Numbered from the stretch's first letter, positions 23,550 through 35,331 are shown. The stretch is DNA of 64,000 bases from Clarkia xantiana subsp. parviflora (GCA_036873135.1 JAPTYO010000015.1:9775683-9839682), one strand, 5' to 3'. Program-made: numbers and translations. The notes: generated from the letters alone by a model not told the origin.

Positions 23550-25447
23550 TAAAGAGAAAAACTCACAGCTCCCACCATCATTGGTTCCAAAAGAGGTGTG
23601 ACACCTATCCCAGTGGAAACTCTAGCTCTGGTCCTAGAAGAAAAAAGACCAGATCCTGTGGATGTACCACCCGAGGTGTTGGTAGCATTTACCGCCTTCT
23701 AGAACTATGCATAAGTAGGGGCAGTCCCGCCTCCTTAGAAGCCAACACCATAAGTGCTTCCACTGGAGGGTAAAGACTCAAGCATAAAAACTAGGGTTAA
23801 TAGGTTTTTTGGTGCAACATGTTTGCCGAATTTTGGCTTTTGGTTCTACATCTTTTTTTTGTATACTTTTGGTGCTAAATGTTTCCACTTTTTTCACTTT
23901 TGGTGCAACCCTTGACATTCCGTCAAAATGCACCGTTATTTTCCCATGTTACCTGCACGTGCTGTAGGAAAAAAAAAATTAAAACGAAATTTACTTTTTG
24001 AAATGACGAGACTGCCCTAAGACATGAGGTTAGGGCAGTTTCGTCTTTTCAAAAAGTAAATTTCGTTTTAATTTTTTTTCCCACGACACGTGCTGGTCAC
24101 ATGGCAAAATAGCGGTGCTTTTTGACGGAATGTCAAGGGTTGCACCAAAAGTGTAAAAAGTGGAAACGTTTAGCACCAAAAGTATACAAAAATAAAGATG
24201 TTGCACCAAAAGCCAAATATCGGCAAGCATCTTGCACCAAAACACCTATTAACCCTAAAAACTATGGGAACTAGGCATCCTGCCCCTATTGTCGCTAAGA
24301 GGGTGGCTTTGACTAATTCTCCAAGGGAAGAGGCGTAGGTGATGTTCACGTTGGAACCAGTGGAGGAATTACTGGGGAAAATGAAAAATAGGGAAAAAGA
24401 TATGCTAACGGTCAGAGACCACGCCTCTCATCCTTTTTCTCGAAGATTGTTTGTATCCCGGTGCCACCAGAAGTCTTCGCGAGAAAGAAAGATGACTACA
24501 CCGGAGAAGGTGATCCCGTTCATCATATCAATGTGCACAACTCTTCTTTGTTAGGAATGGGCGTAACGATGGATCACTATGCAGTACTATTCCCCACCAC
24601 GCTTATTGAAGAAGCCTCTGCTCAGTTCTATGGACTCCCTGATAGTTGTATAGATTCATGGGTAGAGTTGAAGGCAAAATTCATAGAGGGGAACATTGGG
24701 AAACACCAACGCCTCAAGAATATGGAATAATTGGATAAAATTGAGCAAGTACCCAATGAAACCTTGGCCAATTATTATAACAGGTACCATAAAACGTTGC
24801 AACAACTAATTGAAAACGCAACTGATGGCGAGATAGTTAGAGCCTTCTAAAGAGGATTGGGGCCACGAAGCTAGTCACTCAAGGATAACATGGTGAAAAA
24901 GCCCATCAGAAAACTTGAGGCTCTCGCCGCTAATGTAAAGCAGTACATTGACATTGAGATATCACATGAAATGCCTCTATCAGACATAGGGAAACATGTA
25001 ATCACCTACAAGAAAGATGAATCTTTTCATTCCTCTAAATCCCAAATGAAGGACGACATGAGCGATGGAGACAGAAGGGGACCTAGAAGAGACCAAAGGC
25101 GGGGCAACAATGCCTACACTCCTCTTACTCGAAACATCTTTGTGGTGCTACGAGAAATGGAAAAGCTAAATCTCGTTGACCCTCCTCTAGTAAGAAAGAG
25201 CCCTATAGGGCAACAGCTTAACGACTATTTTCGATATCATCGCATCAAGGAACACGATACAAACAATTGTATAGCTCTAAAGCAAGATATCGAGGTCCTC
25301 ATCCAAAGAGGAAAACTTCAAAAGTTCGTGGTAAAGCCTCAGAATCAAAAGAAGACGAGTAGAAGCTCAAGGCTGCAATCTATGACTCCACCACCTCCCG
25401 CGAATCCTACTCCCACTCAAAGAGGAACGGTTAATGTGATAACATGA
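23550..25447 (+). pseudogene. Tat-1 gag, main part (resumes after Tat-2)
   Basis: After Tat-2 the Tat-1 frame resumes in pieces. 24461-24730 carries YTGEGDPVHHINVHNSSLLG, DHYAVLFPTTLIEEASAQFY and CIDSWVELKAKFIEG. Next comes a stop, then a decayed NETLANYY.RYH block near 24760-24800. 24890-25447 carries LEALAANVKQYIDIE and a knuckle remnant FRYHRIKEHDTNNCIALKQDIEVLIQRGKL, comparable to Tat-3 [26 protein letters not shown]. The first Cys of the knuckle is missing (FR in place of CR). MITE-2 interrupts it at 23794-24255. It is not functional. Confidence 0.72.
23785..24264. mobile_element. MITE-2: MULE-type MITE in Tat-1
   Basis: A 462-bp inverted-repeat element (23794-24255) starts GGGTTAATAGGT and ends with its complement. 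A perfect 9-bp duplication TAAAAACTA lies at 23785-23793 and 24256-24264. The two halves are nearly perfect inverted copies (foldback), with repeated TTGCACCAAAA phrases on each arm. There is no coding capacity. Confidence 0.9.
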
Positions 25448-25790
25448 GGATTTGCGCCAGGAGGAGAGACTGGTGCAGCTAGAAAGGTCTACGCTACTCA
25501 AATTTCCACCGCTGCTATATTGGGAAAGAGACCCAGCGAGCCTGACCAGGTCATCATCAGTTTCATAACCGATGATTTGATGATGGTAACCCAACCTCAT
25601 GAAGACCCATTAGTCATCATGTCGACTATAGGCAATTTTGAAGTGAAAAGAGTCCTTGTGATGGCGGAAGCTCAACATACATCTTATTCTACGAGGCATA
25701 TCTAAATTTGGGTATCACTAAAAAGGATCTAAGGAATGTTGATTTTGGAAAAACCCCACATTTCTCAGGTTCTGCCAAGAGAGTCTTGCC
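25448..25790 (+). pseudogene. Tat-1 protease remnant
   Basis: After a stop at 25447 the sequence reads GFAPGGETGAARKVYATQIS, ILGKRP and VIISFITDDL, then HEDPLVI and VKRVLVMAE. These match the Tat-3 protease lead-in (GGFAAGGDTSSSREVYASRI, VLGKRS, VISFSSEDL, HDDALVV, MKRILIDG). The catalytic DGG is replaced (MAEAQH) and the element is truncated about 40 codons later. Confidence 0.6.
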
Positions 25791-26029
25791 AAGAAAGATA
25801 AGCTAGTCCACAAAGCTTTAAAAGCCTCAGAGAGACATCCAGGCGTTGTCCAGAAGAACTCCTTGCTTAGCCATACTTTCATGATCCAACAGCTCCGTTT
25901 AATGCTTTTTTTGCAAGGAGATTTAACATAGAAGGTTTACATGTATTTACCATAGGGTTATTCTAATCATGAAGAATCTTCTAAAACAATTTGATTTGTA
26001 GCTTACGAAAAATATTAATATGGGTTATA

Positions 26030-27905
26030 TCAAGCCTCGTAGTAACGTAACTTAAACTTGATTGAGTCACTTTTAGATGCTGGTTACCAGCAATCTTTGC
26101 ATGACTATTCTTTGTTTATGAAAAATGACGGTAATCAGTTTATATTTCTATTATTTATGTGGTTGGCTTGCTAATTACTAGAAACGATAAATTGTTGATC
26201 ACAAAATTGAAATGTCTACTTCTAGGAAATTTCAAAATAAAGGATTTAGGTGAACTTCATTATTTACTTGGGACAAAAATTGATCGTTCTGATCAGAAGG
26301 GAATTATGTCAGTGTAAGTATTTTCTTAAGTTAATTTCCGATGTTGGCTTGGCAAGTTGTAAACCTGCTAAAACACCTATGGAAGTTAATCTTAAGCTGA
26401 CAAGTAAAAAGTATGATGATGCTTTACATGTTAATTATAAGGGTTAAAGGTCCTTTTGGTACCACATGTTTGCAAAAATTACACTGTTCATACCACTAGT
26501 ATTTTTTCGTACCGAATTGGTACCATATGTTTCAAAACCTTACTGTTTTGGTACCTCCGTTAGGTTCCGTCAAAAAGGGTCGTTAAATGGCTTGTGCCAT
26601 GCACGTGACCAGCCCAAAACTTTCAATTTTGTTACAGTTTAGTCCATCTAATACATCCCTAACTTTTATTTTGTTCAATTTAGTCCTAAAACTTCAAAAT
26701 CAAACCATTTCCCCAAATTGGCCTAGCCGGACCTAGCCATGGGCTAGGTCCGACCCTGGGTCATGGTCGCTGGACCCAGGCGACCCCGACCCAGGGTCGG
26801 ACCTAGCCCTAGGCTAGGTCCTGCTAGGTCAATTGGGACCTAGCCCCAATTTAAGGGTCGGGGTCGCCTGGGTCCAGCGACCATGACCCAGGGTCGGACC
26901 TAGCCCATGGCTAGGTCCGGCTAGGTCAATTTGGGGAAATTGTTTGATTTTGAAGTTTTAGGACTAAATTGAACAAAATAAAAGTTAGGGATGTATTAGA
27001 TGGACTAAATTGTAACAAAACTGAAAGTTTTGGGCTGGTCACGTTCATGGCACATGTCATTTAACGGCTGGATTTGACGGAACCCTAACGGAGGTACCAA
27101 AACAGTAAGGTTTGGAAACATATGGTACCAATCCGGTACGAAAAAATACTAGTGGTATGAACAGTGTAATTTTTGCGAACATGTGGTACCAAAAGGACCT
27201 TTAACCCTAATTATAATGATATTATCCTAGATGATGTTTCTTCGTATATGTGGTTAATAAAAAAACTCATTTACCTGACCATTGTCAGTCTTGATATATC
27301 TTACTATATGCAGCATCTTAGTAAGTTCTTGCAAGATCCAAAAGATCTCATTATGAAGCTAAATTGCGCATTGTTCGATTAGTAAAAGCATAACCTGTGA
27401 AATGTATCATTTTGTCTGCTAATGGTTATGTTGAGTTTTCAGCTTTCTGTGATTTAAATTTGGGGACATGTTCAGAGTCCAGAAGGTCCTTGACAGGGAA
27501 TTGTGTGATGTTGTGTAAGTCTTCTATCTCTTGGAAGGCAAAGAAGCATGATTTTTCTTTTCACTATCTTCTGTCTGAATATTAGTATAGAAGTATTATG
27601 CATGTTATGCAGGAGCTTGTATGGTTGAAGGGTTTGCTACTTGAACTTAGTTTTTGTAAAAAAAAAATGAAAAATTATTTTTTGTATTGTGAAAACTAGG
27701 CTGCAGCTCCGATAGCTTCAAAACTCATCTTTCATGAAAGAACAAAGCATATTGAAACTGAGTGTCACTTCTCTAGGAAAAAGTTACTTCATGGTTTAGT
27801 CAAGTTTCAATATGTTAAGACAAATAATCAGGTTGCTGATGTTTTTACCAAAACTTTAGTTACTAAGCAGCATGATTTTTTGGCGGGGAAATTGAATATA
27901 TATGA
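26030..27905 (+). pseudogene. Copia-1 reverse transcriptase and RNase H, broken
   Basis: Translations in shifting frames give DAGYQQSLHDYSLFMKN, then a region where the YVDD box should be (reads FMWLAC, catalytic residues lost), then KIKDLGELHYLLGTKI and CKPAKTPMEVN up to 26440. After MITE-3 the frame resumes with MWLIKKLIYLTI, SRRSLTGNCVMLCKSSISWKAKK (RNase H), HERTKHIETECHF and QVADVFTKTL, ending at a stop near 27909. These are the standard C-terminal landmarks of copia pol (RVT_2 and RNase HI). Several stops make it non-functional. Confidence 0.75.
26432..27216. mobile_element. MITE-3: MULE-type MITE in Copia-1
   Basis: A 767-bp element (26441-27207) with long inverted arms beginning GGGTTAAAGGTCC. 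A perfect 9-bp duplication TAATTATAA lies at 26432-26440 and 27208-27216. The arms carry TTTGGTACCA phrases and a GC-rich palindromic core (26720-26930) built on GGACCTAGCC and CCCAGGGTCG. Its terminal GGGTTAA matches MITE-2, so the two probably share a transposase source. Confidence 0.9.
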
Positions 27906-27981
27906 TTAACATTTTTGTTGTTGAGAAACTTGTTGCAGGTTTGCATGATGTTGAAGGTGCATGAGCAATGGATGGACCAGC

Positions 27982-28351
27982 TTGAGGGGGAGTGTTAAAA
28001 ATCGGGCTTTTTAGCTTGTTCTTCACAATCTGACCCATCTAGCACTTATTGGTCTTGTTTAGTTTGCACTTATAAGCCTGTTTTGTTTGTTATTAGTTTA
28101 GAGGTTATTTTATCAGTTTTTGTAATATTAGACAAGTTCCTTCATTTTATAACTTGTGGGTAGATAATTAAGAAGAAATGTCTGGATCCCTTTAGTGATA
28201 TAAGGTGAATGAGTTTCAAATGAATGAACCAATCTTGATGATCTGTAATTGTGACTCTCCAATTTCTCAACCCTTCCTCTGCTGTGTCTCTAGACTTTAT
28301 TTTACCTCATCCAATCTAATTAGAGTTTTGTTCATGCTTATGGTTTCCACA
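27982..28351 (+). repeat. 3' LTR of Copia-1 with polypurine tract
   Basis: The tract TTGAGGGGGAG precedes TGTTAAAAATCGGGC. The LTR appears to end GTTTCCACA at 28351, giving about 359 bp. The end is inferred from the weak inverted match of its tips, because no second LTR remains. Confidence 0.6.
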
Positions 28352-29571
28352 GTTTATCACTTGACATGATGCATCGACATGAGTAGAATATAAAAATGTA
28401 TGTGCTCAGGCTAGCCATTTACATGTGTCGAAAGTGTGACGTGTCAAAACCTCAGTAATTGCATAAATTTTTAAGGAAATGAAATATTTTCGATACCAGA
28501 GAAACATTGGTCGGATGATGACTAGTCGGAGGAAGATTCGTCAGAGGTGTCGGGGGAGGAGAGAAGGAATGTGGATGATTCAAATGAGGAGAATTTTTTA
28601 TTGGAGGTTAATTTAAATATTTTAGATACTTGAGAAAGCACCGTTTAACAAATTGGCACCTGCGAAATTTTTGAGTCACTTTTAGGTAACTCGGAACTCC
28701 AAATTTTACACCGTCCCTTTACCCGTTCATATCATCCTCCTATAAAGAAGAATATTCATCCTTCAATTCCTCCTCCTTCTCATCTTATTGACTTGCTAGA
28801 GGAGTATTATTTAAAGGAGTCATAAGAGGAGGAGGATTCATTGGACAATTCGATGTCGTCGAAGAAATCGTCGGGAGAGGAAGAAGACAATGTTTTTATG
28901 TCCATTCAAGTTTCATTGTTGATCACATGACAAGTATATAGTAATTTTCCATCCATTTTAGGCGGAGAAAGATATGGTGCAACACTTTGAAATTCCGAGT
29001 TACCGGAAAAAAAACCCAAATTTGTCTAGCGGTGTTTTCTCAAGTACCTAAAAATTTAATCCATATTTTACGTGCTATATTTTTTTTTTGTCTTTTTTTT
29101 CGCTTTGTGTTTTTAATAATTCGTAAATACATAACTCTACACCAATGCGAAATGATACACAAAAATTACCACCCCAACTAATCACCGACCACTTGCCCGA
29201 ACTTATGTCATGATTGGTTTGTTTGTTTGTTTGATTATGTTTTATGCGAGTGCTTGAATCTTTGCATTTGAGATATTAATAATTTATTAAACCATCACAA
29301 GAAAAAAAATAGAGATATCGAAATGTTGGGTTAATTATCAAATTATTACTTTGTGATGTTTAGGCATTCATACAAATCGTTAGATGTTGAATGTTTTAAT
29401 TTTTTTGACAATTTTTCAGCTCTAGTTTTCATTTGGGGAAAAATTGCTAGTTTTTTTTTCCGAATATTCATCAAATTTAAATGGATTGATTGCATGGTTT
29501 GTACGTGATTAAAAAAATTGGAAAAATGACCTAAATAATATATATGCACTCTTCTACGTATGAGGAATTTA
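28352..29571. other. Spacer, no gene recognised
   Basis: AT-rich with a Glu/Asp-codon-rich patch near 28500-28620 and 28790-28900 that has no continuous frame. Nothing else is recognised. Confidence 0.4.
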
Positions 29572-30501
29572 TATGTTAATGGGTAAATACATTGCTTAGT
29601 TACTTATGTTTGCACGATGTGATAAAAATAAATGGTTACTTTTGTTTTTTGACGTGATATTTTGGTTACCAACGTTCCAGAACGTGATGAAATGGTTCAA
29701 ACTTGTTACTTTTGGTAACTTATGTTTCACCAAATGTGATTAAATGGTTATAAAATGACAATTTACCCTTATATTTAATTAATTTAATTGTTTTCTTCCT
29801 GTTTTTCAATGCATCTATCGTTTGCTTCATTAGATTTGTCATAAAAAAGTTCTAACTGCCAATGAAAAATATCATTGATCTCAACCGAGCAAATGTTTCT
29901 AAACCCCTAGAGTTTTCAAGCTTCCACTCCTCAACCTAGCTCCTGAAACAAGAATCCTTGTCAAATTGGAGAGGACAATGGCATCGTAGTAGATTCCCGT
30001 CTTGGGTAGACCAAAACCTTTGTAACAGGAAGCCTTATCAGATTCTGAGCAATGAGTAGCCACAACTAAAGAACTCTCTTATATAGCTGAATTTGAAGCC
30101 ACAACATCACTTATAATCATGTTACTTTTCCATTAATCGACATTTGGGGATGTTGTAAGACCAATTTCTTAATTCTTCAACATTAAGCAGCTTGAATTTA
30201 AAAATTAAGACTATAAATAGATCTTTCTCCGGCTAGCGAATTGCTTCAGTCACAGCCTAATATGAATAGTAAACGTTGACAATGGAGATTTGGACCCAGA
30301 CCCAGTATTTGACAAATTTGAAGAAAAAACCATGAGGAAGATAATGAATAAAAATATAAAAAAGGGTATTTTGGTTATTTTACTAAAATGTAACTAAACT
30401 GTCACATTTACAAACGTAGATAACTAAGAAGCACACGTTTGAACCAAATGATCATATTAGCAAACGTAAGTAACCAAACTATGTATTAACCTTATGTTAA
30501 T
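29572..30501. mobile_element. MITE-4: MULE-type MITE
   Basis: A 912-bp element (29581-30492) has inverted ends GGGTAAATACATTGC and its diverged complement. A 9-bp duplication TATGTTAAT lies at 29572-29580 and 30493-30501. Arms carry the phrase TTAGTTACTTATGTTTGC in several diverged copies. The centre (29780-30320) has no transposase. Confidence 0.82.
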
Positions 30502-31388
30502 TCATTATTTAATCACTTGTAAAATACATGATAAATCATATTTAGATTACACGAAACATTTAAAAGAGATAGCGACTTGCCTACCATCTAAATTTTTAAG
30601 TTAGCAAATTAAAAAAAAAAAAAAAACTTAAGATAACAAAAATTTATGCAAGTGTCGTAATTTCAGTCAATAATTTGATAGTTAACCCATAAACCGATTA
30701 GTGGTCAAAAAAAGAAAACCATGAACAAATTAATAATACAGTAATTATTATGTTTCATTGAGTTAATGAAACTGAATCACTAGTGGAAGATCTATATCTA
30801 TATCTTCTATATATAATATAATCTTGATGGGTTTAATGTGGCTATGAAAAATAAGCAAACATACCGCTGACATATACAAATAGTTAAATGTAATTGTTAC
30901 ACCTCATTTTATTTCTCTTTTAAATGTTTCTCATTGTCCAACTAAGCAATTCTCATTGCTTAGATGATGTCCAAGCTCCCACAATCCTCAAACGAACGTT
31001 ACAAAATACTGTTACAAAATTATATTTCTACACATGTTATATCTACATATTAACATATATAATTACACAAGCTAAAATAACCACCGCACTTTTCAAATAA
31101 TGTGTATGATTTTCATGGAAAAAACTTACCAAGTATTTTTAAATATCCAATTATAATTAGTTGGAAAAAATATTATAATTATGAGAGTTGGCCGAAAATA
31201 TTACAAATGTGAGAAAAATGTATCAAGTATAATCTTAAATAGAATTGTTATAGTTATTCAAAGGCAATGGTGTTATACGATTGGACATGACAACACATTA
31301 ATTTTTAATTACGAAATTATTTATGTTCATTTTCCCGCAATATTTAATGTATGCACATTTATACTCTTTTGGTCCTTTATATTATTTT
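30502..31388. other. AT-rich spacer
   Basis: No coding or structural signal recognised. The 75-codon frame at 31181-31408 runs into the Copia-2 LTR and has no domain. Confidence 0.4.
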
Positions 31389-32190
31389 TGTTAGATTACG
31401 GGGAGTAATCACTACGGATACTAAATCATGGTACATGCTAGTAATCGAAATTACGCAGCGGAAGATTCGCACATACCTCAAAGATGATTCGTAGTCCCTA
31501 GATCCTTCTGCAAGGAGTTCACGATCCTCCGGTCAGGACTGGTAGAGATTCTTGTTAGAGAAGCCATACGCAGTACAAGCTCCGCAGCAAAGCCTCTAAT
31601 CGATTCTTGGCACAGGGACAGATCTCTGGAGTGTTTGCTTAGAGAGCAAATTGGCACACCTTGGGTGACTATAGGTTCGGCCGAAACTTGTGTGGGGTAG
31701 AGGGTTTTTCTCTCTAAAACACTCTAATGAGGGAATAGTGATTAACCCAAAAAATTCCCTAACATCATGTATTTATAGGAGGAGCAAAGTGGACAAAATT
31801 CCACTTTCCCACTCCTAATATTCGGCCGGCCAGTATGCATAGGGAGGCCCAATTTTGGGCCTCTCATTCAATTGGTATTTGGGTCTGGCCCAATTACCTT
31901 AATGTGACATATACCTAATTTCCTTAGGTAAACTATACATATTATGGGCTACCAATTACGGCGCCCATCTCCATATGCTTACAGCTCCCTCTCGCCGGAA
32001 TGGGAGGATGCCTGTTAATGTATTGTCGTCCAAATATGCATCAACATTTCACTCCTTCGATCTGCTCCTTGCTTCCGAATAGTTCATACGAGATTTGCCG
32101 TGCGATCGGCGGATACGACGGGCATCGTGCTACTCATCTGTTAGGAGTATTGTAGCGCCCGCGGAACGTTGATTCCCTTTTCTCCAATCA
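31389..32190 (-). repeat. 3' LTR of Copia-2
   Basis: On the minus strand the LTR ends ...CCCCGTAATCTAACA at 31389 and is homologous to the Copia-3 5' LTR (44728-45979). Its upstream edge, about 32190, is estimated from where similarity to the Copia-3 LTR starts. A TATA-like box (TATAAAT, minus strand) lies at 31771-31777. Confidence 0.65.
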
Positions 32191-33119
32191 ACCTGTTATA
32201 AACAACATTTGTATTGTACCGCGTTGTATCCTAGGTCAACTGTTAATTCTCCTTTTGCCTAGTTTCCACATATGAGCACTTCTCCAAGGTATCCGTACAA
32301 GTATTCACAACCTTCAACTATTATCCGGTTGGTGGCCACCTAGTGAATACAAGAGTCGGTGAATTACAGGTGCACTTGACCATCCCCATCGCTCATATCC
32401 TTAGTCAGACCCAACCGGTTTCCAAAGACGTGGTCATTGGGCCTTTTTTTTTTCAGCACTACGCTCGTACGCCGGGAAGCGAGCATTGGGCCTGACCTTA
32501 GATATGAGTTCCGAGTCCGTGAGGATACTTTAGCTGCCTCTTCATAAGGCTCCTAGGATCAATCACACGCTCGAGGTGAAGAAAGTTTGCGCCTGCCAGA
32601 ATCACAAGGATTCCTTTCTATCACAAACGAGTTGTGACCCCGTGGTCGAACGTGGCACGCGTAGTATGAAGCACGCGTTGATAGCATACCTGAACCCTTT
32701 GGGTTGACAGGAAATGGATATGTCAATCATGCTATCACAGATTTTCATATGGCCCAGAATGTGGTTTAATGACAAAAGAAGTTCATCACGGTGATATGCA
32801 AAACGAAGATCATGTCGAGTTACTTCGAAACTAGATAATCGTCTTGCTTAATCAGGTTTATCCCCCTGACTCTTAGCCAGTCTTGCTTGGTAGAGGCCTC
32901 CCTCCACCGCAAGAATACCGTACCCGTGTGACTATGTAAGGCCCACATTCGAAATAGTTTGGCAGAGGATTGCGTCCTCCTACGACTTAGTGTATAGACC
33001 GTAAATCTGATGTAATCAAAACATTATGACGTCGATTGATCATAAACTCAGTTGCAATTCTTTCGCTTACAAAATGTAACTTTCTAATATAAAATTTTTA
33101 TCACAGATACTTGCCATTT
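32191..33119 (-). other. 3' untranslated region of Copia-2
   Basis: Roughly 930 bp between the pol stop and the LTR, non-coding, collinear with 63354-64000 in Copia-3 on the other strand (for example the CACGCGTAGTATGAAGCACGC palindromic area near 32657). Confidence 0.6.
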
Positions 33120-33595
33120 CTAAACCCTACGCAATCCAAGCAGTTTTACATGCTTTTCGAATATGTCCCTGCGTAGTGGTTTTGTTAATGGTTCCGCTAC
33201 CATGTTATTGGTGGATAAGTATTCCATAGTGATTATATTGTCTACTACCATTAAAATTTAGCATGAAATTATTTCTCATCAATGCATTTGGTCTTACTAC
33301 GGTACTTCAGATTCTTAACTGCCGCAATGACTGCTTGACTGTCAAAGAAGACCTTTACAGGTTTATTCTCGACATCGCCACAACGCATCGCAGTTAGAAG
33401 CCTTTTGAGCCAGACCGCTTCCTGTGCATTCTTAGAGAGAGCTACGAATTCTGATTCCATCGTGGACAACGCGACACATGTTTGCTTCTTGCTCGTCCAT
33501 GAAATGACGACATTAGTAAGGAGGAATGCTCCTCCTGTGGTGGACTTACGATCATCCGGATCGCCACCACGGTCGGCGTCAAGGTAATCGGTCAA
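33120..33595 (-). pseudogene. Copia-2 RNase H
   Basis: The open frame 33595-33269 encodes LDADRGGDPDDRKSTTGG, SWTSKKQTCVALSTMESEF and VKVFFDSQAVIAAVKNLKY, the Ty1/copia RNase HI signature with D, E and D residues. In the first motif the usual Y-S-D-A-D has become YLDAD. A frame change after KCIDEK separates the last about 50 codons, which end at a TAG at 33120-33122. RNase H would degrade the RNA of the RNA-DNA hybrid during reverse transcription. Confidence 0.8.
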
Positions 33596-33834
33596 TTCTA
33601 GCTTCCTGCCCTCATAGCACAGTTCGTAGTCGGCAGTACCTTTTCAGATAACTAGTTATTCGTTTTATAGTCTTTAAATGTTGATACTATGGATCTGACT
33701 GGAAACATGCTACTAGGCCTACGGCATAACAGATATCCGGACGGGTGCATTGCATGGCGTAGAACAAACTATCGACCATGCAAAAACTTCCTGCATCCTT
33801 TATCTATTTATGCTCTGCCAGGTTCTTGGGGCCG

Positions 33835-34580
33835 TCACGTTTTGACAGTGCGCACCCAAACAACATTGGCGTTTCCACAGGTTTTGGCATCCTGTATTCT
33901 GAATCTTTTCAACAATCTGTTGATATAAGCTTCTTGAGATAGACATGATTTCCGGGTAGCCCAATCTCTGGAAGTCTCAATGCCTAAGATATACGTGGCC
34001 TCTCCCATGTCTTTTATCTCAAATACAGATGCCAACCAGGACTTTGACTTATTCATAAATCTCATGTCGTTTACAGCAATAAGTATGTCATCCACGCATA
34101 AGGTTAAGATGACATACTTAGACCTGGAGGTCTTATAATACACGCATGGATCTGTTTCCTACGTTTCCTCGTGGAATCTGCGGTACCATTGCCGAGACGA
34201 CTGTTTATGACCGTAAATGGATCTTTGGAGTTTAAAAACATTACGTTTGTTACCAGGAGTAATGAAACCCTCTGGTTGCTCCATGTAGATCTCTTCCTCT
34301 AGGTTTCCGCGGAGGAATCCGGTCTTAATACTCATTTGGTGAGGTTCATAACCGAAACCTGCGACCAGGACCATTAATGGCCCTTACCGTGGTTTTACGC
34401 ACAGTTGGTGAGTATGTTTCGTCAAAGTCCACTCCGTGGATTTGGGTTCAGCCTTTCGCAATAAATCGAGCTACGTATTGCTCGACATTTTCCATCAGTG
34501 GTGAGCCTTCTTTTAGGACTCACCATATCCCTATGCCCCTGTGGTTAACAGGTAAATCAACTGTAGACTTTAATGGCTTT
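33835..34580 (-). pseudogene. Copia-2 reverse transcriptase
   Basis: Two open pieces, 34374-34159 and 34143-33835, cover most of the copia RT domain: QMSIKTGFLRGNLEEEIYMEQPEGF, SIYGHKQSSRQWYRRFHEE, then ILTLCVDDILIAVND and EATYILGIE. The metal-binding box reads CVDD (family usual YVDD). The first catalytic Asp, normally in MDVKTAFL, is Ser (AGT at 34330-34332 on the complementary strand). A frameshift separates the pieces, and the N-terminal part (34375-34580) is broken before the Tat-3A junction. Confidence 0.8.
34576..34580. repeat. Target duplication of Tat-3A (left, GCTTT)
   Basis: GCTTT precedes the element. GCTTA follows it at 43794-43798, one mismatch. Confidence 0.65.
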
Positions 34581-34889
34581 TGATGGGTTCGACTACAGCC
34601 GTTAGGCCCCTTAACGGTGAGGAAACGACAAATAGGCCCAGTGGGCCCTAAACGAAGGCCAAGATGGCCCAGACAAAGGATCCCGACGAACGGAGCCCGA
34701 GGATGAGAGGTCCCGACAGAGTCGGACCTGATAAGCAAGCTGAACGCTCCCGACGAGATGCCTCTGAGTAGGCCCCGATGACGAATCCCTGAGAACAATA
34801 GGCCCTGTCACGATGACGAGGGGCCCCGAGCGGTGACACAACGAGATAACTCTAGAGTCCCCGATGTTAGTCGGGACTCGCTATCAGAG

Positions 34890-35040
34890 GATAAGGCCGA
34901 GATACGCGGGGCGTGGCCGAGATACGCGGAACGTGGTTAAGATACACGGAGCGTGGCCGAGATACGCGGGGCATGGCCGAGATAAGCGAGATCATAGCCT
35001 AGATAGGCGGGATCACACCCGAGATACGCGGGATACGGGC
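34890..35040. repeat. 20-bp tandem repeat upstream of the LTR promoter
   Basis: About seven copies of a GGCCGAGATACGCGG-type unit. The same array occurs at about 43390-43540 and, inverted, at 49355-49495 and 59785-59925 in the other Tat-3 LTRs. Its place just upstream of the TATA box would suit a repeated regulatory site, which is inference. Confidence 0.8.
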
Positions 35041-35086
35041 TAACCACACCCAACGGTTCACCAGGTAACTGAGGTATCTCTTCGCC

Positions 35087-35093
35087 TATAAAA
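35087..35093 (+). promoter_or_regulatory. TATA box of the Tat-3A 5' LTR
   Basis: TATAAAA in the 16-base block CTCTTCGCCTATAAAA (35078-35093), which is conserved in all four Tat-3 LTRs and in both antisense-gene promoters. Confidence 0.7.
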
Positions 35094-35295
35094 GGGCAAG
35101 AGGTCACCTCAGATCACTTACGTTGAAATACATTACTTGAGATTACTGCTTGCTAGTCCGTACGAGATACTCATTTAAGCATCGGAGAGGGATTCTGGGT
35201 CACCGCCCGGTCTATCCCCTCTTGCAGGATTACGTGGAGCAAAGGAGCTAGGATCGCCATCAAAGACTGTACCAGAGTTCCACCGAGATCCAACA

Positions 35296-35312
35296 TTGGC
35301 GCCGTCTGTGGG
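35296..35312 (+). other. Primer-binding-site-like sequence of Tat-3A
   Basis: TTGGCGCCGTCTGTGGG directly follows the LTR, the expected primer position. The tRNA is not assigned. Confidence 0.6.
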
Positions 35313-35331
35313 AAGCAAACAAAAAGCTGAT

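Larger units (their letters stand above)
12311..25790 (+). mobile_element. Tat-1: old Tat-type gypsy element, host of Tat-2
   Basis: A 5' LTR (12311-13149), a Tat-style leader (TTGGCGTCCTATGTGGG) and the start of gag (13161-13322) are followed by the complete Tat-2 insertion (13328-23544). Past the insertion, sequence with gag continues to about 25447 and the beginning of a protease to about 25790, where the element is truncated. No RT, integrase or 3' LTR remains. It is the older member of the pair. Confidence 0.75.
25950..28351 (+). mobile_element. Copia-1: decayed Ty1/copia element, 3' half
   Basis: RT and RNase H fragments are followed by a purine tract (TTGAGGGGGAG, 27982-27992) and a 3' LTR starting TGTTAAAAATC at 27993. 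The 5' half is missing; upstream sequence belongs to Tat-1. MITE-3 has inserted into the RT-to-RNase H region. Confidence 0.75.
34581..35295 (+). repeat. 5' LTR of Tat-3A
   Basis: Begins TGATGGGTTCGAC, ends GATCCAACA. TATAAAA at 35087-35093 lies in the block CTCTTCGCCTATAAAA. From about 34890 to 35035 a roughly 20-bp unit (GGCCGAGATACGCGGGGCGT and variants) is repeated about seven times. Confidence 0.95.
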
